NCBI GenBank assembly: GCA_030038605.1
Contig: JASHSU010000092.1
Span: 1-55,283, forward strand
Source of the DNA: Thermoplasmata archaeon
GTDB taxonomy: Archaea > Thermoplasmatota > Thermoplasmata > Lutacidiplasmatales > UBA184
Length of the DNA: 55,283 bases
Reading direction: 5' to 3'
Both the position numbers and the translations under genes were made by a program. The notes beneath the pieces were generated by a model that had not been told where the DNA came from, did no database searches, and saw only the letters and a list, made by a program, of their open reading frames with translations. Positions within the stretch are counted from its first letter, which is position 1; each line of letters begins with the position of its first letter. This document shows positions 34,650 to 43,584 of this stretch, in pieces.

Positions 34650-35105
34650 TCACACCATCCGCCGGACGAGCTCGTTGATCTGAGCGCCGCGGTATCCCAG
34701 GGCGCCGCCGCGCGTAAACGGCTTCTTCGTCGACCGCCACCCGCCCTTCGGCGGCGTGAGGCGGAACAGCGGCTTGAGCCCGCGCACGGGAGGAAGTCCT
34801 TCCTTGGCGACCTTGGCCGCGACCTCGGTCAGGTCCTTTCCGCCCAGACTGACCGCGCGCTCGGCGGTGACGCTCGAACCTTCGGCCGTGCGGCCCCGGT
34901 GTTCCAGGAGGAAGCCGACCGTCGCCGGGTCCGCTTCGCCCCAGGTGACGTATCCCTGGACGCGCGTGATCATCCCCCGGAACTCCGGCCGCTCGGGTAC
35001 GACGGTCGCGTGATTAGCCCGCGTGAGGTGCAGGAGCCGGAGCGTGTCGACCACGTCATGCCGCGCGTGGATCGTGCCACGCACGCGAACGATCATCCAG
35101 CCCAT
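34650..35105 (-). CDS. rpl30: Ribosomal protein uL30, archaeal form
   Basis: 151 residues from ATG 35105, 2 nt after the uS5 stop; ATG 35096 is an alternative. The N-terminus MIVRVRGTIHARHDVVDTLRLLHLTRANHATVVP is diagnostic, and the C-terminus FRLTPPKGGWRSTKKPFTRGGALGYRGAQINELVRRM matches the archaeal/eukaryotic L7/L30 extension. The track's 426-residue ORF is mostly a uS5 shadow. Confidence 0.94.
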   Translation of the reverse strand: MGWMIVRVRGTIHARHDVVDTLRLLHLTRANHATVVPERPEFRGMITRVQGYVTWGEADPATVGFLLEHRGRTAEGSSVTAERAVSLGGKDLTEVAAKVAKEGLPPVRGLKPLFRLTPPKGGWRSTKKPFTRGGALGYRGAQINELVRRMV

Positions 35106-35107
35106 CG

Positions 35108-36010
35108 CTAGGCACCTCCCGTCGTCGGAGCGTTCCGGCTGGGGGGCGCGCGACCGGGCGGGCCCCGTCCCGGAGGTCCGCGACCCGGCGGTCCACGGCC
35201 CGGACCGCCACGGCCCGGCGGCCCGCCGCGTCCGCGACCCCGTCCCCGGCCACCGCGCATCGGTCGGACCCCTTCCTCCTTCGGCGGAAGGATCGAGGTG
35301 CCGGTCGGTCCGCGGACGATCCGCAGATGCTGCGCATCCGTCGCCGGTACCTTGAGCTGGGCCAGCGCGGCGAGGGCGCCGTAGACCGCCTGGGCGTAGT
35401 TGACCGTGGTCTTCGTGTGTCCGTCGGTGTAGCCCCACGCGTCGGTGATGCCGGCGAAGCGCAGGATCGGCTTGGCGACGTCGCCGACCGCCAGACCCAC
35501 GCCCCGCGGCGCGGGACGGAACGAGACGACGACCGAGCCGGCCCGCGCCTCGACCTGGAACGGGAGCGAGTGGGCGCGACCGCACCCGCACTCCCAGCTG
35601 CCGCATCCGCGGAGGATCTCGACGATCTCCAGCTTGGCCCGGTCGATCGCGCGTCGGATGGTCGGACCGACCTCGCGGCCCTTGGCGCGGCCGAGGCCGA
35701 CGAAGCCGTCGCCGGTCCCGACGACGACCGTGACCGCGAACTTGAACCGGCGGCCCGAGTCGGTCATCCGCTGGACCATGTTGACGTCCAGCACCTCGTC
35801 GTGCAATCCGGGGAGCAGCTTGTCGACGATCTGCGGCTCGCGCAACGGCAGTCCCGTCGCCAGCGCCTCGCTCATCGTCTTGACCTCGTCCGCCGCGACC
35901 CGGCGGCCGAGCTCCGTCTTGGGGACCCACGGCGGGGGCGCCGGGGCGCCCGGTGGTCCCCCCGAGTATCCGCCCCGCTCGCGCGAGGGTCCGGCCATCG
36001 CTCCGCTCAT
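35108..36010 (-). CDS. rps5: Ribosomal protein uS5 with a Gly/Arg/Pro-rich C-terminal tail
   Basis: 300 residues. The core (about 30-235) has the double-stranded RNA-binding fold with [28 protein letters not shown] and the archaeal zinc-like [18 protein letters not shown]. The final about 50 residues are [19 protein letters not shown] followed by GRGPP repeats, an RGG-like disordered tail unusual for archaeal uS5. The first 30 residues are also Gly/Pro-rich. It overlaps rpl18 by 4 nt. uS5 lines the mRNA entrance of the 30S subunit. Confidence 0.94.
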   Translation of the reverse strand: MSGAMAGPSRERGGYSGGPPGAPAPPPWVPKTELGRRVAADEVKTMSEALATGLPLREPQIVDKLLPGLHDEVLDVNMVQRMTDSGRRFKFAVTVVVGTGDGFVGLGRAKGREVGPTIRRAIDRAKLEIVEILRGCGSWECGCGRAHSLPFQVEARAGSVVVSFRPAPRGVGLAVGDVAKPILRFAGITDAWGYTDGHTKTTVNYAQAVYGALAALAQLKVPATDAQHLRIVRGPTGTSILPPKEEGVRPMRGGRGRGRGRGGPPGRGGPGRGPPGRGPPGRGPPGRAPPSRNAPTTGGA

Positions 36011-36531
36011 GACGACTCCGGACGCTGCACGAGGGCGGATAGCTTCTGCCGGTAGGTGTCGAGCGGCAGCGGGAGCTTCTTGGGGAGATGCGCCCCGGCC
36101 AGCCGGTCGGCAGAGGGGAACCCTTCGTCGCCGTGCGGGATCGTGAGGCCGGCGTCCAGGAGCCCCCGGAGCGCCGCCGACAATCGCCCGCCCGAGGTCG
36201 GGTGGCGGATGCCCAGATCCAGTACCGCCTCGGCCTGGCCGTGCGCCTTCGCCCGGAGCCCGGCCAAGTAGGCCGTCAGGTACGCCGCGGGCGTCGAAGC
36301 GAGCGAAACGGACGGGAACTCGATCCCTCCGAGCTCGGTCGAGTCGGCCGTCGCCAGGACCCGGTCACCGGACGGGTCGAACGCGACGACGGAGACGCGG
36401 ACGCGACGCTCCGACAGGCGGACCACGGCCCGGGGCCGACCGGATTTGAGGAGCTTCAACCGCACGCGGTAGTCGGTCCGTCCCTCGCGTCGCCGACGGA
36501 AGTGGACGCGGTAGCGCGGGGAATCGCTCAT
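36007..36531 (-). CDS. rpl18: Ribosomal protein uL18
   Basis: 174 residues from ATG 36531, overlapping the eL19 stop as ATGA. Archaeal L18 signatures: [34 protein letters not shown] and the C-terminal [31 protein letters not shown]. It binds 5S rRNA with uL5. The 594-residue track ORF is mostly antisense-frame shadow upstream. Confidence 0.94.
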   Translation of the reverse strand: MSDSPRYRVHFRRRREGRTDYRVRLKLLKSGRPRAVVRLSERRVRVSVVAFDPSGDRVLATADSTELGGIEFPSVSLASTPAAYLTAYLAGLRAKAHGQAEAVLDLGIRHPTSGGRLSAALRGLLDAGLTIPHGDEGFPSADRLAGAHLPKKLPLPLDTYRQKLSALVQRPESS

Positions 36532-36986
36532 GCCGCCTCCGGGAGGTGGCCGGCCAGGCGGAGGTTCTGGAGCAGGTGGGCCCGGCTGCGGAACATACCG
36601 CCCTTGGCCCGCCGGTAGAACTCGCGGTAGACCTTCGGGGGGATCTTCTTGCCGGTGCGGAGTTCGCGGAGAAGGTCCCGCTGGGCCCGGATCCGGCGCA
36701 TCCACCGCGACTTGCGGGTGAGACGGGACTCGGGGGTTCCCTTGCGAGAGCCCGGTCCCTGATGCCGTCCCTTGGCGACCTCCTGGGCGCGACGACGGGC
36801 GCGGGCCCGGGACGTGCCGATGGTCGCCCGGCGACGGATGACCCCGGCCTTGATCGCGCCCCGCACGTCCGCGCGGGTGACGGCGTCGGCCAGGTCCTCT
36901 TGGCTCGCGGGGTCCAGGAAGACGCGGCCCTCGCCGCATTTGAGCAGGGCCGCCGCCAGGCGGCGCTGGTTGGAGAGGTCGGGCAT
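36528..36986 (-). CDS. rpl19e: Ribosomal protein eL19
   Basis: 152 residues, archaeal/eukaryote-specific. Signatures: LSNQRRLAAALLKCGEGRVFLDP, DVRGAIKAGVI, GPGSRKGTPESRLTRKSRWMRRIRAQR and YREFYRRAKGGMFRSRAHLL. It forms an intersubunit bridge in archaeal ribosomes. It sits between eL32 and uL18 as usual. Confidence 0.95.
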   Translation of the reverse strand: MPDLSNQRRLAAALLKCGEGRVFLDPASQEDLADAVTRADVRGAIKAGVIRRRATIGTSRARARRRAQEVAKGRHQGPGSRKGTPESRLTRKSRWMRRIRAQRDLLRELRTGKKIPPKVYREFYRRAKGGMFRSRAHLLQNLRLAGHLPEAA

Positions 36987-36989
36987 CGT

Positions 36990-37637
36990 CTACTCCTCCC
37001 CGGGTGTCGCGATCGGGTTGAGCACGTGGATGCCGAGCTTCTTCGCGGCCTCCTCGAGGCCAAGTCGCCGCCGGGTGCCGACCGTCCGCGCGATGATGGC
37101 CGCGTCGCGCTTCGGGTCGAGCGGCGCCAGGTCGTCGGCGTGGTGGACCAGAACCGGGCGGTACCCGCTCGGGGTCAGGCCGCGCACGTCCGCCGGCGAG
37201 CCGTAGCCGATCCGGACGATGCGGGGTCGGTACCCGTAGTGGCGGCGCTGCTTCGACTGGAGCCCCCGCGGACGGCGCCAGGCGTTGTCGCGGCCGATGC
37301 GGTAGTACCGGTTGGCGGCCTGGCGGCCGAACACCGGACGGCGCCGGTCCAGGGTCTTGCGGAGTTTGAGGTGGGTCGCGACGGTCTCCGGCAGCGTGGC
37401 CCGCTTCGGGATCTTGACCTCGTCCGCCTCGGCATCCTTGGCCTTGGGCTTGGACTTGGTCTTGGTCGCCGGCTTCTCGGCCGACACCGCCGGCGGGGTC
37501 GTCGTCGCGGACTGGGTCACCGGGGTGTCGTCCGACACGCCGGTCGCGCGGCGGCGCCGCTTGGGCGGCGGGGCCTCGGGCGCCGGGGTCGTCTCGGTCG
37601 GCTCCGCCGGGTCCGTCGGCTCCGTCGGGTCGGTCAT
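36990..37637 (-). CDS. rpl32e: Ribosomal protein eL32 with long N-terminal extension
   Basis: 215 residues; the conserved eL32 core begins only near residue 95 (FGRQAANRYYRIGRDNAWRRPRGLQSKQRRHYGYRPRIVRIGYGSP). The first about 75 residues are Thr/Pro/Ala/Glu-rich then Lys-rich (KPATKTKSKPKAKDAEADEV) and probably disordered. Archaeal eL32 is often 130-150 residues; N-terminal extensions are known in some euryarchaeal lineages. Starts within the uL6 stop (TGATG). Confidence 0.94.
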   Translation of the reverse strand: MTDPTEPTDPAEPTETTPAPEAPPPKRRRRATGVSDDTPVTQSATTTPPAVSAEKPATKTKSKPKAKDAEADEVKIPKRATLPETVATHLKLRKTLDRRRPVFGRQAANRYYRIGRDNAWRRPRGLQSKQRRHYGYRPRIVRIGYGSPADVRGLTPSGYRPVLVHHADDLAPLDPKRDAAIIARTVGTRRRLGLEEAAKKLGIHVLNPIATPGEE

Positions 37638-38200
37638 CAGCTGGCCTCCTTGAAGTGGGAGCGCTCGGTGAGGTAGATGCCGTCCTGGAAGACCCGCGGG
37701 TCGTAGTCGCGGATGCGGGTCGCCCGCTCGATGTTCGCCCCGCTCTGACCCACGCTCTCGATGTCGGTGCCCGAGAGCACGACGAACTCACCGTCGACCT
37801 GGGCGGTCGTCCCCGGGACGAGCTGAGCGGTCCGAGGGTACTTCTCGCCGAGGAAGTTCTCGATGACGAGCTCCTGGCCCCGGACCGAGACCTTCATCGG
37901 GAAGTGGGCGGCGACGACCTTCATCTTCGCCTCCACGCCCCGGGTCAGTCCCGCGGCGAGGTTCCGCAGGTGCGCCGCCCAGGTCCCGAGCAGCGCCTGG
38001 GCGGCGCGTCGGCCCGGCGGCAGCTGCAACGTGAGCGTGGCGACCGACCCGTGGACGGACAACTCGAGGACGTCGGCGGGGAACGGGCGCTCGGCCGTCC
38101 CCAGCGGGCCCTTGACCCGCAGGCGGCGGCCGTCCACCGTGACCGAGACCCCCTGGGGGAGGTCGACGGTGGCGAGACGGCGGTCAGCGTCAGTAGACAT
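37637..38200 (-). CDS. rpl6: Ribosomal protein uL6
   Basis: 187 residues. Two-domain uL6: VDLPQGVSVTVDGRRLRVKGPLGTAERPFPADV at the N-terminus and HFPMKVSVRGQELVIENFLGEKYPRTAQLVPGTTAQV, then SVGQSGANIERATRIRDYDPRVFQDGIYL. It is placed near the factor-binding site of the 50S subunit. It overlaps the uS8 end by 11 nt and abuts eL32 as TGATG. Confidence 0.95.
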   Translation of the reverse strand: MSTDADRRLATVDLPQGVSVTVDGRRLRVKGPLGTAERPFPADVLELSVHGSVATLTLQLPPGRRAAQALLGTWAAHLRNLAAGLTRGVEAKMKVVAAHFPMKVSVRGQELVIENFLGEKYPRTAQLVPGTTAQVDGEFVVLSGTDIESVGQSGANIERATRIRDYDPRVFQDGIYLTERSHFKEAS

Positions 38201-38579
38201 AGGCGAGCAGCCGACCTCCGATCTTCTTCTCGCGCGCCTCGCGGTGCGAGACGACGCCCTGGTTGGTGGAGAGGACGAGCAGACCGAAGTCCTGGGCCGG
38301 CAGGAACCGGGCCTCGTACCGCTCGAGGCGGCCCGCGGCGACGGCCAGTCGCGGCTTGATGACCCCGCACGAGTTGATCCGACGCGAAAGCTTGACGTCG
38401 TAGGCGCCGCCGCGGCCGTTCGCCACGAACGTGAATTCCTCGATGAACTGGTGCTCGCGGAAGATCCGGAGGACCTCCGCGATCAGCTTCGAGGTCGGGT
38501 GGAGCGTGACGTGCGGCTGCCCGTCGGCGTCGGCGTGGCGGAGGGCGACGAGCGCGTCGTTGAGGAGGTCGTGCTGCAT
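38190..38579 (-). CDS. rps8: Ribosomal protein uS8
   Basis: 129 residues. Archaeal S8 signatures: DLLNDALVALRHADADGQPHVTLHPTSKLIAEVLRIF and the C-terminal DFGLLVLSTNQGVVSHREAREKKIGGRLLAYVY. It binds the central domain of 16S rRNA. Confidence 0.96.
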   Translation of the reverse strand: MQHDLLNDALVALRHADADGQPHVTLHPTSKLIAEVLRIFREHQFIEEFTFVANGRGGAYDVKLSRRINSCGVIKPRLAVAAGRLERYEARFLPAQDFGLLVLSTNQGVVSHREAREKKIGGRLLAYVY

Positions 38580-38588
38580 GGAAACGTC

Positions 38589-38735
38589 CTACTGGTATTT
38601 TCTGAACCCGAGGTCCATCGCGACCTCGCGGAAGCACTGGCGGCAGAGATGGAGGCCGTAGCGGCGGACGATGCCGCGCTTGCGGTCGCACCGCAGGCAG
38701 CCGACCTTGCGCCCGAACAACTTCTTCGGTTTCAT
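38589..38735 (-). CDS. rps14: Ribosomal protein uS14, zinc-binding form (too short for the ORF track)
   Basis: 48 residues read directly from the minus strand: starts [20 protein letters not shown], with the zinc pair completed by LHLCRQCF and ending DLGFRKYQ. Two CxxC pairs (C13/C16 and C31/C34) mark the C+ type uS14 found in archaea. It lies in the usual place between uL5 and uS8. Confidence 0.95.
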   Translation of the reverse strand: MKPKKLFGRKVGCLRCDRKRGIVRRYGLHLCRQCFREVAMDLGFRKYQ

Positions 38736-38752
38736 CGGTCGACCTCCGCTCC

Positions 38753-39310
38753 CTAATCGAGGAGCGTCACCCCGAACGTGGCCGTCAGCAGGGCCCGCGT
38801 CTCGTCCCGCGTCGACCGGAGCTCGGCCGGTACGGGGCGCGACTGCAGGCGGCGGTGCCGGACCCGGTAACCGGCCCGTCCGACCTCGACCGAGACGTCC
38901 ATCCCTTGGATCCCGATCTGGGGGTCGTACTTCATGCCGGTAAAGTCGGTGTAGTCCGCGATCCCGAAGGAGAAATTGCCGCTCCGGTCGATCGAGTCCG
39001 CGTCCAGCTGCCGGTCGCGCGCCTCGAAGGCGCGCTGCAGGAAGTCAACGGCGGCGGCGCCCCGGAGCGTGACCTTCGCGCCGATCTCCTGCCCGGCCCG
39101 GATCCCGAAGTCCCGGTTGGTCGAGTGGGCCCGCGTCGAGACCGGTTTCTGGTGCGTCAGCATCTGCAGGACGCGCTCGGCCTTGGTCCGAGCCTCGCCC
39201 GACTCGCCGACCCCGGAGTTGATGACGACCTTGATCACCCGCACCGAGCGGTGAGGGTTGCCCGACGGCGGGACCGGCGCCGTCACGGGGCTCGCGGACG
39301 GAGCGCTCAT
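38753..39310 (-). CDS. rpl5: Ribosomal protein uL5
   Basis: 185 residues from ATG 39310, overlapping eS4 as ATGA. Signatures: [59 protein letters not shown]...[27 protein letters not shown]. It binds 5S rRNA and contacts the P-site tRNA. The 401-residue track ORF is mostly an eS4 shadow. Confidence 0.95.
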   Translation of the reverse strand: MSAPSASPVTAPVPPSGNPHRSVRVIKVVINSGVGESGEARTKAERVLQMLTHQKPVSTRAHSTNRDFGIRAGQEIGAKVTLRGAAAVDFLQRAFEARDRQLDADSIDRSGNFSFGIADYTDFTGMKYDPQIGIQGMDVSVEVGRAGYRVRHRRLQSRPVPAELRSTRDETRALLTATFGVTLLD

Positions 39311-40023
39311 CGCGCGACTCCTTCGGCGAGCGTGACCTCGGGCGTCTTCTGGCCGACCACGTAGACGTATTCCTTGACCGTCGAGAACCCCTCGGCGAAG
39401 TGGACCAGGTTCGGCTGGGACGAGTTGCGCACCTCGACCCGCTCGACCCGGGCCAGCTGGCCGACGTGCGAGCCCCCCGCGACGAACGCCAGCGCCCCCG
39501 GCCCGAGTTTGAGATGGTCGACGACCTTCTGCGAAGGGACCTCGATCTTGACGGAGTCGCCCACCCGATACGGCGTGGAGGCGGCGACCAGCAGGTTGCG
39601 GCCGTCGTGCAGCGTCACCGCGACCTTGCCGGTCGGGACGGTGTGCTTGAACCGGACGCGGGCGACCTTCACGCCGGCCTCGGTGGACGGGATCGCGACC
39701 AGGACGAGCTTGCCCCGTCGGTCCTTGACGACACGGTAGTGCGCGTCCAGGGGCGCAGCGAACGAGAGCGTATCCATGAGGCCCAGACCCCGGTCGAGGT
39801 CCTTCGCGACCTTCCCGTCGACCCGGACCACGCCGGCGCGCAGGAGCAGACTCGCCTCGCGGGCGCTGCGGACCACGTGACGCAGGTCGCGGAGCGCGAG
39901 CAGCAACGGGATCGACTGGTCCTGCGCATGCGGACCGGGCCCCGGCCGCTTCACCCACTTGGTCCCTTTCCGGGGGATCGTCCAGGACCGGGGCGCCGCG
40001 CGGCGCTTCAGGCGGAACGTCAT
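39307..40023 (-). CDS. rps4e: Ribosomal protein eS4
   Basis: 238 residues from ATG 40023. Archaeal/eukaryotic S4e order: N-terminal MTFRLKRRAAPRSWTIPRKGTKWVKRPGPGPH, an S4-like segment (REASLLLRAGVVRVDGKVAKDLDRGLGLMD), the central domain (DVKAHYRVVKD-like LDAHYRVVKDRRGKLVLV), and a KOW-type end (PGALAFVAGGSHVGQLARVE). Overlaps uL24 by 4 nt. Confidence 0.95.
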   Translation of the reverse strand: MTFRLKRRAAPRSWTIPRKGTKWVKRPGPGPHAQDQSIPLLLALRDLRHVVRSAREASLLLRAGVVRVDGKVAKDLDRGLGLMDTLSFAAPLDAHYRVVKDRRGKLVLVAIPSTEAGVKVARVRFKHTVPTGKVAVTLHDGRNLLVAASTPYRVGDSVKIEVPSQKVVDHLKLGPGALAFVAGGSHVGQLARVERVEVRNSSQPNLVHFAEGFSTVKEYVYVVGQKTPEVTLAEGVAR

Positions 40024-40598
40024 GCCGACTCCTCCGTCGGGGGAACGGCCTTCTTCCGGCTTCGCGGCTTGGGGGCGGGCGCGGGTTCGTCGTCCGCGGT
40101 CTCCTCCTCGGCCGGAGCGGGCGCCTCCGGCGTCGCCTCGCTCGTCGCGGCCGGTAGCGTCGGGGTCGCAGGCGTCGACGGGAGCTCGTCCGCCGCCTCG
40201 ACCGTCTCGCCCCGTTCCTCGGGCGTCACATCTTCCTCGCGGACCTGCAGGGTGCGGCGTCGCCACGCGTCGGCGAGGTTCAACTTCGTGAGCACGAGGT
40301 GGCTCGTTCGGATCGGCAGCGGTTTCAACTTCGACTCGCCCGTCTTGAGCGTGACGTTGTCGAGCGTCACGGAGAGGCGCCGCCGGTCGATCTTCGCGAC
40401 CCGCTCCTCGCGCCCCACGAAACTGCCCGACATGACGCGGACCGTGTCGCCCTTGCGGAGCGGCAGGGACCGCTGGTGGAACCGTCGACGCAATTCGCGG
40501 GAGAGCGGGACCGTCATGAGGAGCCGCCGTCGGGCGGTGTGCGCCTCGTAGGCGGCCTTCCGCTGGCGGCGGGGCGCCTGCGGAGAGAGCGACGACAT
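40020..40598 (-). CDS. rpl24: Ribosomal protein uL24 with long C-terminal tail
   Basis: 192 residues. Core: ELRRRFHQRSLPLRKGDTVRVMSGSFVGREERVAKIDRRRLSVTLDNVTLKTGESKLKPLPIRTSHLVLTKLNL, a KOW domain near the exit tunnel. Archaeal uL24 is typically about 120 residues; here about 75 extra residues form an acidic Ala/Pro/Glu/Thr tail ending in a basic patch (PKPRSRKKAVPP). Confidence 0.94.
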   Translation of the reverse strand: MSSLSPQAPRRQRKAAYEAHTARRRLLMTVPLSRELRRRFHQRSLPLRKGDTVRVMSGSFVGREERVAKIDRRRLSVTLDNVTLKTGESKLKPLPIRTSHLVLTKLNLADAWRRRTLQVREEDVTPEERGETVEAADELPSTPATPTLPAATSEATPEAPAPAEEETADDEPAPAPKPRSRKKAVPPTEESA

Positions 40599-40608
40599 CG
40601 ACGACCTC

Positions 40609-41007
40609 CTAGACGATGATCGACGAGGCGGCCGCGATCCGCGGCCAGCGCTCGGCGGCCTCCTTGGCGACAGGTCCCTTGATCTGAGAGCCCTTGATCT
40701 CCCCGGTCTCGGTCGTGATGACGGCGGCGTTGTCCTCGAACTGAAGCCGGGTGCCGTCGGCCCGGTGGATCGGTGAGCGGGACCGGACGATGACCGCGTG
40801 GAGCACCTGGCGTCGCATCTCGGGGGTGCCCTTCTTCACGGAGACGATCACCAGGTCCGCGATCCCGGCGCGCGGGTAGCGGCGGTGGGTGCCGTGCCAG
40901 TTCCGCACGGCGATGATCTCGACGACCTTGGCGCCGGTGTTGTCGACGCACTCGAGCCGGGCGCCCTTGGGAAGCCCCCGACCGCGGCGACCGGCCAGCC
41001 CCTTCAC
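40609..41007 (-). CDS. rpl14: Ribosomal protein uL14
   Basis: 132 residues from GTG 41007, which overlaps the uS17 stop as GTGA. Signatures: [66 protein letters not shown] and [27 protein letters not shown]. Forms intersubunit bridges. Confidence 0.95.
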   Translation of the reverse strand: MKGLAGRRGRGLPKGARLECVDNTGAKVVEIIAVRNWHGTHRRYPRAGIADLVIVSVKKGTPEMRRQVLHAVIVRSRSPIHRADGTRLQFEDNAAVITTETGEIKGSQIKGPVAKEAAERWPRIAAASSIIV

Positions 41008-41429
41008 GTGTCCTCCTCCGCCGGTGCGGTCGCCGCGGCCGGGCCTGCCTCTTCCGCGGCGACCCGCCGGGCGGCCTCGCCCAGGTCCTCCACGATGCAG
41101 AACGAGACGAGTTTGGAGAGCGGGCGCGTCTCGGCGATGCGGACGCGGTGGCCGACCGGGATGTTGAGACAGGGCGGCGCGTGGGCCAGGTAGCGTCGCC
41201 GTCGCTTCTCGTACCGCTCGAACTTCGGGACGAAATGCAGCAGCGTCCGCTCGACGACAGCCGTCCGCTGCATGGACGTCGACACGACCGTGCCCTCGAG
41301 CACCTGCCCCCGGACGGGGAGTCGACCGTGGAACGGACAGTGCCGGTCGTCGCACCGAGCCTTCGGAGCGCGCACGTCGAGACCGATGTCCCGGGCGCGA
41401 CGGGCGGCCGACGTACGAGTGGGACTCAT
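41004..41429 (-). CDS. rps17: Ribosomal protein uS17
   Basis: 141 residues. Archaeal S17 has the Cys/His segment [25 protein letters not shown], then [43 protein letters not shown] short Ala/Glu-rich tail follows ([18 protein letters not shown]). Overlaps rnp1 by 4 nt and uL14 by 4 nt. Confidence 0.95.
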   Translation of the reverse strand: MSPTRTSAARRARDIGLDVRAPKARCDDRHCPFHGRLPVRGQVLEGTVVSTSMQRTAVVERTLLHFVPKFERYEKRRRRYLAHAPPCLNIPVGHRVRIAETRPLSKLVSFCIVEDLGEAARRVAAEEAGPAAATAPAEEDT

Positions 41430-41749
41430 CGATGCCTCCGAGGACCACCGGCGATGAGGCGCTTCGTCCGGTCCTCGGGTCGCAGCCGAAGGGTCTCGCC
41501 TCTTAAGGGTAACTCACGTCCACCGAGGAGGATCGTGCCGGGCTGGCCCCGCTTGGGGACATGGACCGGTCGGGCCCGTCCCGGGACCCGTACGACGAAC
41601 ATCGACATCGATTCGTCCACCAGGACGCCCTCGACGGCCCGCGCGAGACCGGGTCCGGCCCCGAAACGGACGGGGGCTCCGAGTAGCTCGCCGGCGAGCG
41701 CCGTCCGGTCCGCGACGGAGAGGTCCGTGGGGCGGTCCCGGTTCGGCAT
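41426..41749 (-). CDS. rnp1: RNase P protein component 1 (Pop4/Rpp29)
   Basis: 107 residues. Small Sm-like beta barrel of archaeal p29: [36 protein letters not shown] and [36 protein letters not shown]. It assists the RNase P RNA in 5' processing of tRNA. Its position between uL29 and uS17 is the common archaeal arrangement; the sui1/eIF1 gene sometimes found beside it is absent. Confidence 0.93.
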   Translation of the reverse strand: MPNRDRPTDLSVADRTALAGELLGAPVRFGAGPGLARAVEGVLVDESMSMFVVRVPGRARPVHVPKRGQPGTILLGGRELPLRGETLRLRPEDRTKRLIAGGPRRHR

Positions 41750-41765
41750 GGATCCACTCGTCCCC

Positions 41766-41990
41766 CTACGCGCGCGCCAGTCGGGCCGCCGTGAGTTCGC
41801 GCTCGCGCAGGACGGTCAGCGACCGGGCCACGTTCGTGCGCAGGGCGCGCATGCGTCCAGGACTCGGCGGAGCGCCACCCATCGCCGCGATTCCCCGCTC
41901 GCGCAGGAGGTCGTTCTCGGCGTCGGCGATCCGCTGGCGAAGGTCGTCGTCGGAGAGGGCGCGCAGGTCCTTCATCCGGAGCAGCGCCAT
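41766..41990 (-). CDS. rpl29: Ribosomal protein uL29
   Basis: 74 residues from ATG 41990 (MALLRMKDLRALSDDDLRQRIADAENDLLRERG), 1 nt after the uS3 stop; the track's start at 42017 adds an unlikely basic leader. The two-helix hairpin is complete, with an extended Gly/Pro linker (MGGAPPSPGRM), and ends TNVARSLTVLREREL. Sits at the tunnel exit. Confidence 0.92.
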   Translation of the reverse strand: MALLRMKDLRALSDDDLRQRIADAENDLLRERGIAAMGGAPPSPGRMRALRTNVARSLTVLRERELTAARLARA

Positions 41991-41991
41991 C

Positions 41992-42684
41992 CTACACCGC
42001 CTCCGGGGGCGACGCACCCTCCGCCGGCGCGGCGGCCGCCGGTTCCTCGACCGGGGGCAGCTCGACCGGCGCGGGCGCCGGGCGATTCTCGACGCCCTTC
42101 ACGACGATCTCGTCGGGCAGCTTGGAGTTCGCCCGCATGATCCAGACGCTGACGCCGATGACGCCGGGCTTGAGCCGGGCCTGGTAGAATCCCTTGTCGA
42201 CCCAGAGGTTGACGGCCTCACCGCAGTACTTGATCGTGCCCGCCTTGAACCGCTCGGTGCGGTGCCGCTCGCCCGTGAGCTTGCCGGAGAGGATGACCTG
42301 GGTCCCCCGCGCGCCCGCCTCCATGATCCGGCGGACGGTCGAGTGACCGGCCCGGCGGAAGTGCCAGCCCCGCTCGAGGGTGGAGGCGAGCTTCTCGCTC
42401 ATCAGCTGCGCGTTGAGGCTCGGCTGCCGCTCTTCCTGGACCTCGATCTGGGGATTGTCGAGCTGGAAGCGCTCGTGGATGTCCTCGGTGAGCCGTTTGA
42501 TCAGCTCGCCGCGGTGTCCGATGAGGATGCCCGGTCGCTCGCAGACGAGCGTGACCCGAGTGCCCATCGGGGTCCGGGTGATCTCGAGACCGCCAAACCC
42601 GGCGCGGGCGCTCTCGTGGACGAGGAAGTCCTTCAACAGGACCCGCCGGGTCGCTTCCTGGATCACCTTGCGCTCGGCGCTCAT
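41992..42684 (-). CDS. rps3: Ribosomal protein uS3
   Basis: 230 residues from ATG 42684, overlapping the uL22 stop as ATGA. KH domain with ILIGHRGELIKRLTEDI and the C-terminal VILSGKLTGERHRTERFKAGTIKYCGEAVNLWVDKGFYQARLKPGVIGVSVWIM. A Pro/Ala/Glu-rich tail of about 30 residues ends the protein. Binds mRNA at the entry channel. Confidence 0.95.
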   Translation of the reverse strand: MSAERKVIQEATRRVLLKDFLVHESARAGFGGLEITRTPMGTRVTLVCERPGILIGHRGELIKRLTEDIHERFQLDNPQIEVQEERQPSLNAQLMSEKLASTLERGWHFRRAGHSTVRRIMEAGARGTQVILSGKLTGERHRTERFKAGTIKYCGEAVNLWVDKGFYQARLKPGVIGVSVWIMRANSKLPDEIVVKGVENRPAPAPVELPPVEEPAAAAPAEGASPPEAV

Positions 42685-43139
42685 TCCGTCTCCTTCCGCT
42701 CGACGAGGACGATCTCGACGTTGGTCGTCTGCTCGTTCCACGACGTCGCGCGCCCGTGGGCCCGCGGCATCGACGCTTTCCGGATCCGGCCCCGGGCGCT
42801 CGCCGCGACCTTGACGACGAGCAGGTCCGCGTCCAGTCCCTCGTACTCGGCGTTCTCGCGCGCGTTGCGCAGCACCTGCAGAACGCTCCGGGCCACCTTG
42901 CGCGGATAGCGGCCGGGTCCGGTGCCCCGCTTGTGCGAGACCTCCTGGTTGTAGCGTCGGAACGGCACGGCCCGCTTGAGGGCGACGACGTCCTCCAGGA
43001 ACGTCTCCGCGCGGTCGACGGGGAGACCCCGGATCGCGTTCAGGACCTCGTACGTCTTCTTCGGCGACATCGGGATCTCGATGCCGCGGGCCCGGGCGAC
43101 GTTCGTGCCCGACTCGCCCTGGTACGTGTACCCTCGCAT
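42681..43139 (-). CDS. rpl22: Ribosomal protein uL22
   Basis: 152 residues, archaeal L22 (L17e type): ARARGIEIPMSPKKTYEVLNAIRGLPVDRAETFLEDVVALKRAVPFRRYNQEVSHKRG, then the tunnel-lining loop RGRIRKASMPRAHGRATSWNEQTTNVEIVLVE. Confidence 0.95.
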   Translation of the reverse strand: MRGYTYQGESGTNVARARGIEIPMSPKKTYEVLNAIRGLPVDRAETFLEDVVALKRAVPFRRYNQEVSHKRGTGPGRYPRKVARSVLQVLRNARENAEYEGLDADLLVVKVAASARGRIRKASMPRAHGRATSWNEQTTNVEIVLVERKETE

Positions 43140-43152
43140 GGTTGGATGAACC

Positions 43153-43578
43153 TCACTTGAGCGGCATGAACTTGGACGACCGCGTCGCGCCGACGCCCGG
43201 GCCCGAGTGCTTCTCGAACCGCCGGGTGAGCGCGAACTCGCCGAAGTAGTGCCCGATCATCTCGGGACGGATCTCGACTTCCTTGAACTCCTTCCCGTTG
43301 TGGACCGCGACCCGCCGGGCCACGTGCTCGGGCAGGACCAGCGCGTCGCGGCAATGGGTCCGGATGACCTTCTCGGCCGGCGTCGAGCGCATCCGCTCGT
43401 AGAAGTGGGTCGTCTCCAGGTTGAACCCCCGGCGGATGGAGCGGCGGGCCCGCGAGCCCGCGACCTTGGCGAACTCCTCGAGAGAGAGCTTCTGCAGCTC
43501 CGGTAGCGTGAGTCCCCGGTAGGTGAACTCCCGCTTCCGCCGCGCCTCGACCTTCTTAGCCTTCCTCGCCTTCGGCAT
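43153..43578 (-). CDS. rps19: Ribosomal protein uS19
   Basis: 141 residues. Archaeal S15e/S19 form with FTYRGLTLPELQKLSLEEFAKVAGSRARRSIRRGF, then THCRDALVLPEHVARRVAVHNGKEFKEVEIRPEMIGHYFGEFALTRRFEKHSGPGVGATRSSKFMPLK. Located at the head of the 30S subunit. Confidence 0.96.
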   Translation of the reverse strand: MPKARKAKKVEARRKREFTYRGLTLPELQKLSLEEFAKVAGSRARRSIRRGFNLETTHFYERMRSTPAEKVIRTHCRDALVLPEHVARRVAVHNGKEFKEVEIRPEMIGHYFGEFALTRRFEKHSGPGVGATRSSKFMPLK

Positions 43579-43584
43579 GGGGTC

